Below, piece by piece: positions 50,167-53,197 of a DNA stretch of 53,197 bases. Every line of letters begins with the position of its first letter. Position 1 is the stretch's first letter. The translations under genes and the position numbers were made by a program. Source of the DNA: an uncultured Saprospiraceae bacterium. Lineage in GTDB: Bacteria; Bacteroidota; Bacteroidia; Chitinophagales; Saprospiraceae. The notes under the pieces were generated by a model. The model was not told the DNA's origin. It did not search any database and saw nothing but the letters and a program-made list of their open reading frames with translations. The stretch spans positions 1-53,197 of the forward strand of contig CAKZTD010000264.1 of the NCBI GenBank assembly GCA_937921595.1, read 5' to 3'.

Positions 50167-53061
50167 TTAAAGGCTTGTTTTCTTCTTTTTAAAAAGGAAA
50201 AAAATAAACATTAAAAAGAGAATTGGAATTAGATAGAATAGCCAGTTTGATTGCTGACCAATCTCCATAGCTTCCATATCTCCAAAAGGAACGAAAGCTG
50301 CCCAGTAATAGGGATGCATTTTAGATTTGTCAACGGAGTCTAAATATTTTAATTTTGCTTGTTTAATTGCCTGATCTTTTGGCAGTCCTGCTTTTAGTGA
50401 TTCGTAGAAATAAACCATTATTTCTGAAGTCGCACAATCATCTACTGACCACATACTGATCAAAGTACTGGAGCAACCAGCATTGATGAAACCTCTGGCA
50501 AGAGACATCACACCTTCCCCTTTAATTAATTTTCCTGAACCAGTATTGCAAGCACTAAGCACTGCTAGCTCTGCATTGAGTTCCATATTGTAAAGGTCAA
50601 GATCAGAGAGGTAATCATCGGTTAGGAAGATCTTATTTAGATTTGAATTTTGTTCATCAATGCATGCGTGTGTAGCAAGATGAATGATTTTATATCCTTG
50701 GACTTCAGATTCAAAAGATGCTCGATTGGCATCAATTCCTGCCAACGGTATTCCATTTGTTAAAGCTGCTATTTCCATTACTTCTTGTTCGCTACATTGA
50801 AGGGCATAAAGGCCATCTTCAGAACAAGTCCGAGTAGCGACTTCTTTGATGTTTTTAAAAGCTGGAGCAAAACCAATAAAACCTTTTTCAAAATATCTTT
50901 GTTTACGGTTTTTATTTTTTAAATGTAAGGTAGCTGAATAATCATAGCTAATATTGTAATCTTCAAATAAGTAATCTAAAGCTTTCGGAGATAGACTTCC
51001 ATTCTCAGATTTGTTATTTTTTAAAAGAATATCAAAAGGAATGTAGTTAAGGTAGTAGTCGGGAATAATGATGAGATCTGTAATGTTTGAAGAGAGAATA
51101 ATTAAAGCAGGGCTTATTAATTTTTTAAATAATTCATGAGTGATTCCGGTAAGTTGATTATAGTCTTCAATTCCAAAACTATTATCAGGAGGAGTGTTGA
51201 TGATACTTCTTAGACTGTCCACTTGTTGTTGGATTAAAGATTCATTTTCAATTTGTTTTATATCCAATCTATCTGCAGTAAGGATAAAAAGGTAGATGTT
51301 TTTTTCACCGACGAAATATTCAAGGAAAGCTTTTTGAGTACCTTTTAGATTTTGTTGGATCATGTTGATGGCTATAGGGTCGTTTTTGTGTTTTATTTCA
51401 AAGTACTTTGGATGATCTTTTTCGGTTTGTGTGGTTAGTCGATCTAGTTGTTGTTCTATTGAAAAAACTTGATCTTCCCACAGTTTAATACTTGTATTAT
51501 TTTTATCAACTTGTTTTTGATTTTCCTCTATTATTTTTTTTTGATAAAATGCTATGTCAATCCGCAAATCTCTCTCTCTGGTCAATACACTATCAGGAAT
51601 ACCAGCAATTCCTTTGGCACTATGCTCATTTAGTGATTCCAATAATAATAATGCTTTATTGCTTTCTGCTATTTGAAAAGCTTCAACCAAGTATTTTTTA
51701 TCTCCAGTAGTTTTATATAATTCTAATGCTAAGCGAATACTGGTCTCATAGATAGGAGTAGTACTTTCTGCAAGAAAGTTTTTAGCTTCAGGTGTTTGGA
51801 ATCCTATACGCATGTAACGGATAAGTTGAGTAGCAAGTAAGTAAGTATCAAAACTTTGCGATAAATTATTTATATCTTTTGTTTCTAAATATAATTGATA
51901 CAATGTTTCTGCTTTTTTATGCAAGGAAGTAAGCGCTTGTTGTTTTGATAAAAAAGATTCTGCGTTTAAAGAATCGGGATTTGCATAACCGGAAAGCTTA
52001 TCAATAGCAGATTGATATTGCTCTAAAGCTTGAAGGAAATCATGTTGCAGAAAATAAATATCACCAAGGTAAGTTTCTTTTGTAGCAATAAAAGTATTTG
52101 CCTTTTTATTATAAGTCATCATTAGCGAAATAGAATTTTTAATAGCTTTTTCCGCTTCAACATATTTTTTTTGCAAAGTATAAATTTGGGCTAAAATTTG
52201 AAGGCTTAAGGATTTGCGAGATGTATTATCATCTTGTTGTAATATGAGCGCTTTACTTAAGTATTGTTGTGCAATTTGTAATTCCTGTTTTTGTATGAAA
52301 ATTTTGGCAGTTTGTTGGTAAGCAGAAATAATTTTCTTTTGCCAGGAAGTAGTTTTTAAAACATCTTCTCTTTCAAGGATTTCCAGAGATTGAAGATAAT
52401 AGATTAAAGCAGAGTCTAGTTCGTTTAAATATTTATAAGTATAACCTATAGTAGATAAAGCACTTGCTTGCTTTAAAGGATTTGGTTCTTTTGAAAGGCG
52501 ATAATATTCTAAAGCTTTATTTGCATATTTTAGAGCATTTTGGCCATCTCCTTCAAGGGAATAAGAGGAAGAGAGGTTTTGAAGTGTTTCTGCTATTTCA
52601 ACTTTTGATAGATTATTTTCCTCTTTAATTTTTAATGACTTTTTCAGATAGTAAATGGATTTACCATAATTTCCTTTCTCTGTGTATAAAGCATCTAAAT
52701 TGTTTAATGCGACACTATATATTGGATTCTGGTCACCTAATAATAACTTGGATTTTTGAACTGCTTGTGTAGCATAATGTTCATACTTTTCAAAATTTCT
52801 TTTACTGTAATGTAAGGATGCAAGTGCATTGTAACAGTTAATAAATGGTTCCCATTTTTCTTCCACTTTTAATAAATCTTTAGCCAGCGTAAAATAGAAG
52901 ATAGAGCTATCCAAATTTGTGTTATAGGTTGAAATACCTTTGTTGAAATAAAAATCACCATCTGGGTTTATTTCAATTTTTTTTTCCTGTGCTGTGGATA
53001 AGGGAATATTAGCAAGCCAGAAAAATATAAGAAGTTTAAAATTAAATGCTAAGTACTTCAT
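50167..53061 (-). CDS. Exported TPR-CHAT domain protein with C-terminal membrane anchor
   Basis: 964 residues. Signal peptide (FFWLANIPLSTAQ), roughly eight TPR units from about 60 to 430 (for example KSIYYLKKSLKIKEENN, QNALKYANKALEYYRL, SALIYYLQSLEILER), a helical linker, and a CHAT domain (about 640-920) of the caspase/separase-like clan with the catalytic pair His798 in IIHLATHACID and Cys838 in LSACNTGSGKL. A hydrophobic span (about 939-957) with a KKKK tail anchors it. The catalytic part would therefore face outside the cytoplasm. CHAT-TPR proteins cleave gasdermins or other targets in some bacteria; here no obvious substrate gene is beside it. It ends 33 bp from the convergent symporter gene. 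Confidence 0.9.
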   Translation of the reverse strand: MKYLAFNFKLLIFFWLANIPLSTAQEKKIEINPDGDFYFNKGISTYNTNLDSSIFYFTLAKDLLKVEEKWEPFINCYNALASLHYSKRNFEKYEHYATQAVQKSKLLLGDQNPIYSVALNNLDALYTEKGNYGKSIYYLKKSLKIKEENNLSKVEIAETLQNLSSSYSLEGDGQNALKYANKALEYYRLSKEPNPLKQASALSTIGYTYKYLNELDSALIYYLQSLEILEREDVLKTTSWQKKIISAYQQTAKIFIQKQELQIAQQYLSKALILQQDDNTSRKSLSLQILAQIYTLQKKYVEAEKAIKNSISLMMTYNKKANTFIATKETYLGDIYFLQHDFLQALEQYQSAIDKLSGYANPDSLNAESFLSKQQALTSLHKKAETLYQLYLETKDINNLSQSFDTYLLATQLIRYMRIGFQTPEAKNFLAESTTPIYETSIRLALELYKTTGDKKYLVEAFQIAESNKALLLLESLNEHSAKGIAGIPDSVLTRERDLRIDIAFYQKKIIEENQKQVDKNNTSIKLWEDQVFSIEQQLDRLTTQTEKDHPKYFEIKHKNDPIAINMIQQNLKGTQKAFLEYFVGEKNIYLFILTADRLDIKQIENESLIQQQVDSLRSIINTPPDNSFGIEDYNQLTGITHELFKKLISPALIILSSNITDLIIIPDYYLNYIPFDILLKNNKSENGSLSPKALDYLFEDYNISYDYSATLHLKNKNRKQRYFEKGFIGFAPAFKNIKEVATRTCSEDGLYALQCSEQEVMEIAALTNGIPLAGIDANRASFESEVQGYKIIHLATHACIDEQNSNLNKIFLTDDYLSDLDLYNMELNAELAVLSACNTGSGKLIKGEGVMSLARGFINAGCSSTLISMWSVDDCATSEIMVYFYESLKAGLPKDQAIKQAKLKYLDSVDKSKMHPYYWAAFVPFGDMEAMEIGQQSNWLFYLIPILFLMFIFFLFKKKKTSL

Positions 53062-53095
53062 TATTAGGTTATCATTTTCAATCTAGGAGTTAAAG

Positions 53096-53175
53096 AAAAA
53101 AGGCCACCAAAATTTTATCTGAAGATTTATTTTATTATGAATAAATATACATATAAAATTTTGGTGACCTTTTTT
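53096..53175 (-). terminator. Long terminator-like hairpin upstream of the CHAT gene
   Basis: Arms of 23 bases, 53096-53118 and 53153-53175, pair at 22 positions (core CACCAAAATTTTAT); A/T runs on both sides. On the minus strand it ends in a T run 34 nt before the CHAT ATG. It may end a minus-strand gene beyond the right edge: the bases after it can be read as a C-terminal fragment SKEIKGH followed by TAA (53174-53197). Confidence 0.65.
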
Positions 53176-53197
53176 AATGCCCTTTGATTTCTTTAGA

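Noticed and set aside
1-53197. CRISPR arrays, insertion sequences, tRNAs or rRNAs
   Set aside because: Read through for direct repeats with spacers, transposase motifs and tRNA-like cloverleaf ends; none found by eye.

Overview
The window is a low-GC stretch (by eye about 35-38% G+C) of a Bacteroidota chromosome. The evidence is a type IX secretion/gliding gene group (porV, porU, a porP/sprF paralogue, gldJ), T9SS-type C-terminal domains on secreted proteins, a DUF3536 GH57 protein, SprB-type repeats, and promoters of the Bacteroidota type (TTG, about 19-21 bases, TAnnTTTG) with hardly any Shine-Dalgarno sequences. A gliding or surface-active, heterotrophic, probably free-living member (Saprospiria, Cytophagia or Flavobacteriia) fits. 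The order cannot be settled from sequence alone. I see no rRNA, tRNA, CRISPR array, insertion sequence or prophage.

Layout. 1-10.7 kb: secretion and envelope block with porV (cut by the left edge), porU, porP/sprF-like, gldJ, murF and a convergent arginase-fold protein whose metal ligands appear lost. 11-15 kb: an abundant-type OmpA protein behind a textbook promoter, a small CoA-binding protein and the pyruvate dehydrogenase E2 subunit. 15-21.3 kb: recR, a GT2 fusion protein, an M20 amidohydrolase, a sigma-54-type response regulator lacking a DNA-binding domain, and a LOG-family enzyme. 21.4-28.3 kb: putative porin, small lipoprotein, fabI, recN and a secreted M1 peptidase. 28.3-32.9 kb: a looser accessory region with a membrane M15-like protein, a lipoprotein with a BamE-like tail, a candidate structured RNA of about 300 nt that I cannot assign to a family, and a 512-aa protein of unknown function. 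32.9-40.4 kb: a 1,279-residue SprB-repeat T9SS substrate, two GNAT acetyltransferases, and a two-gene unit of a barrel protein plus an M43 metzincin lipoprotein. 40.7-53.1 kb: a YbiT-type ABC-F protein with a dead second P-loop, GH57/DUF3536, a secreted PIG-L deacetylase, a secreted DinB-like protein, a 47-residue membrane protein paired with a sodium:solute symporter, and a TPR-CHAT protease-like protein anchored by a C-terminal membrane segment.

How the genes fit together. PorU/PorV are the attachment complex that processes T9SS cargo. GldJ is part of the gliding/secretion machinery, and the SprB-like adhesin is a likely client. murF, ompA, the porin, the lipoproteins and the glycosyltransferase are envelope functions, while recR, recN, fabI and pdhC are housekeeping.

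Most worth a second look: the structured RNA candidate at about 30.49-30.79 kb (12-bp closing stem, several hairpins, intrinsic terminator); the invariant 14-residue core repeated eight times in the SprB-like protein despite diverged codons; the apparent pseudo-enzymes (arginase-like protein, ABC-F, response regulator); and several families of intergenic hairpin elements.
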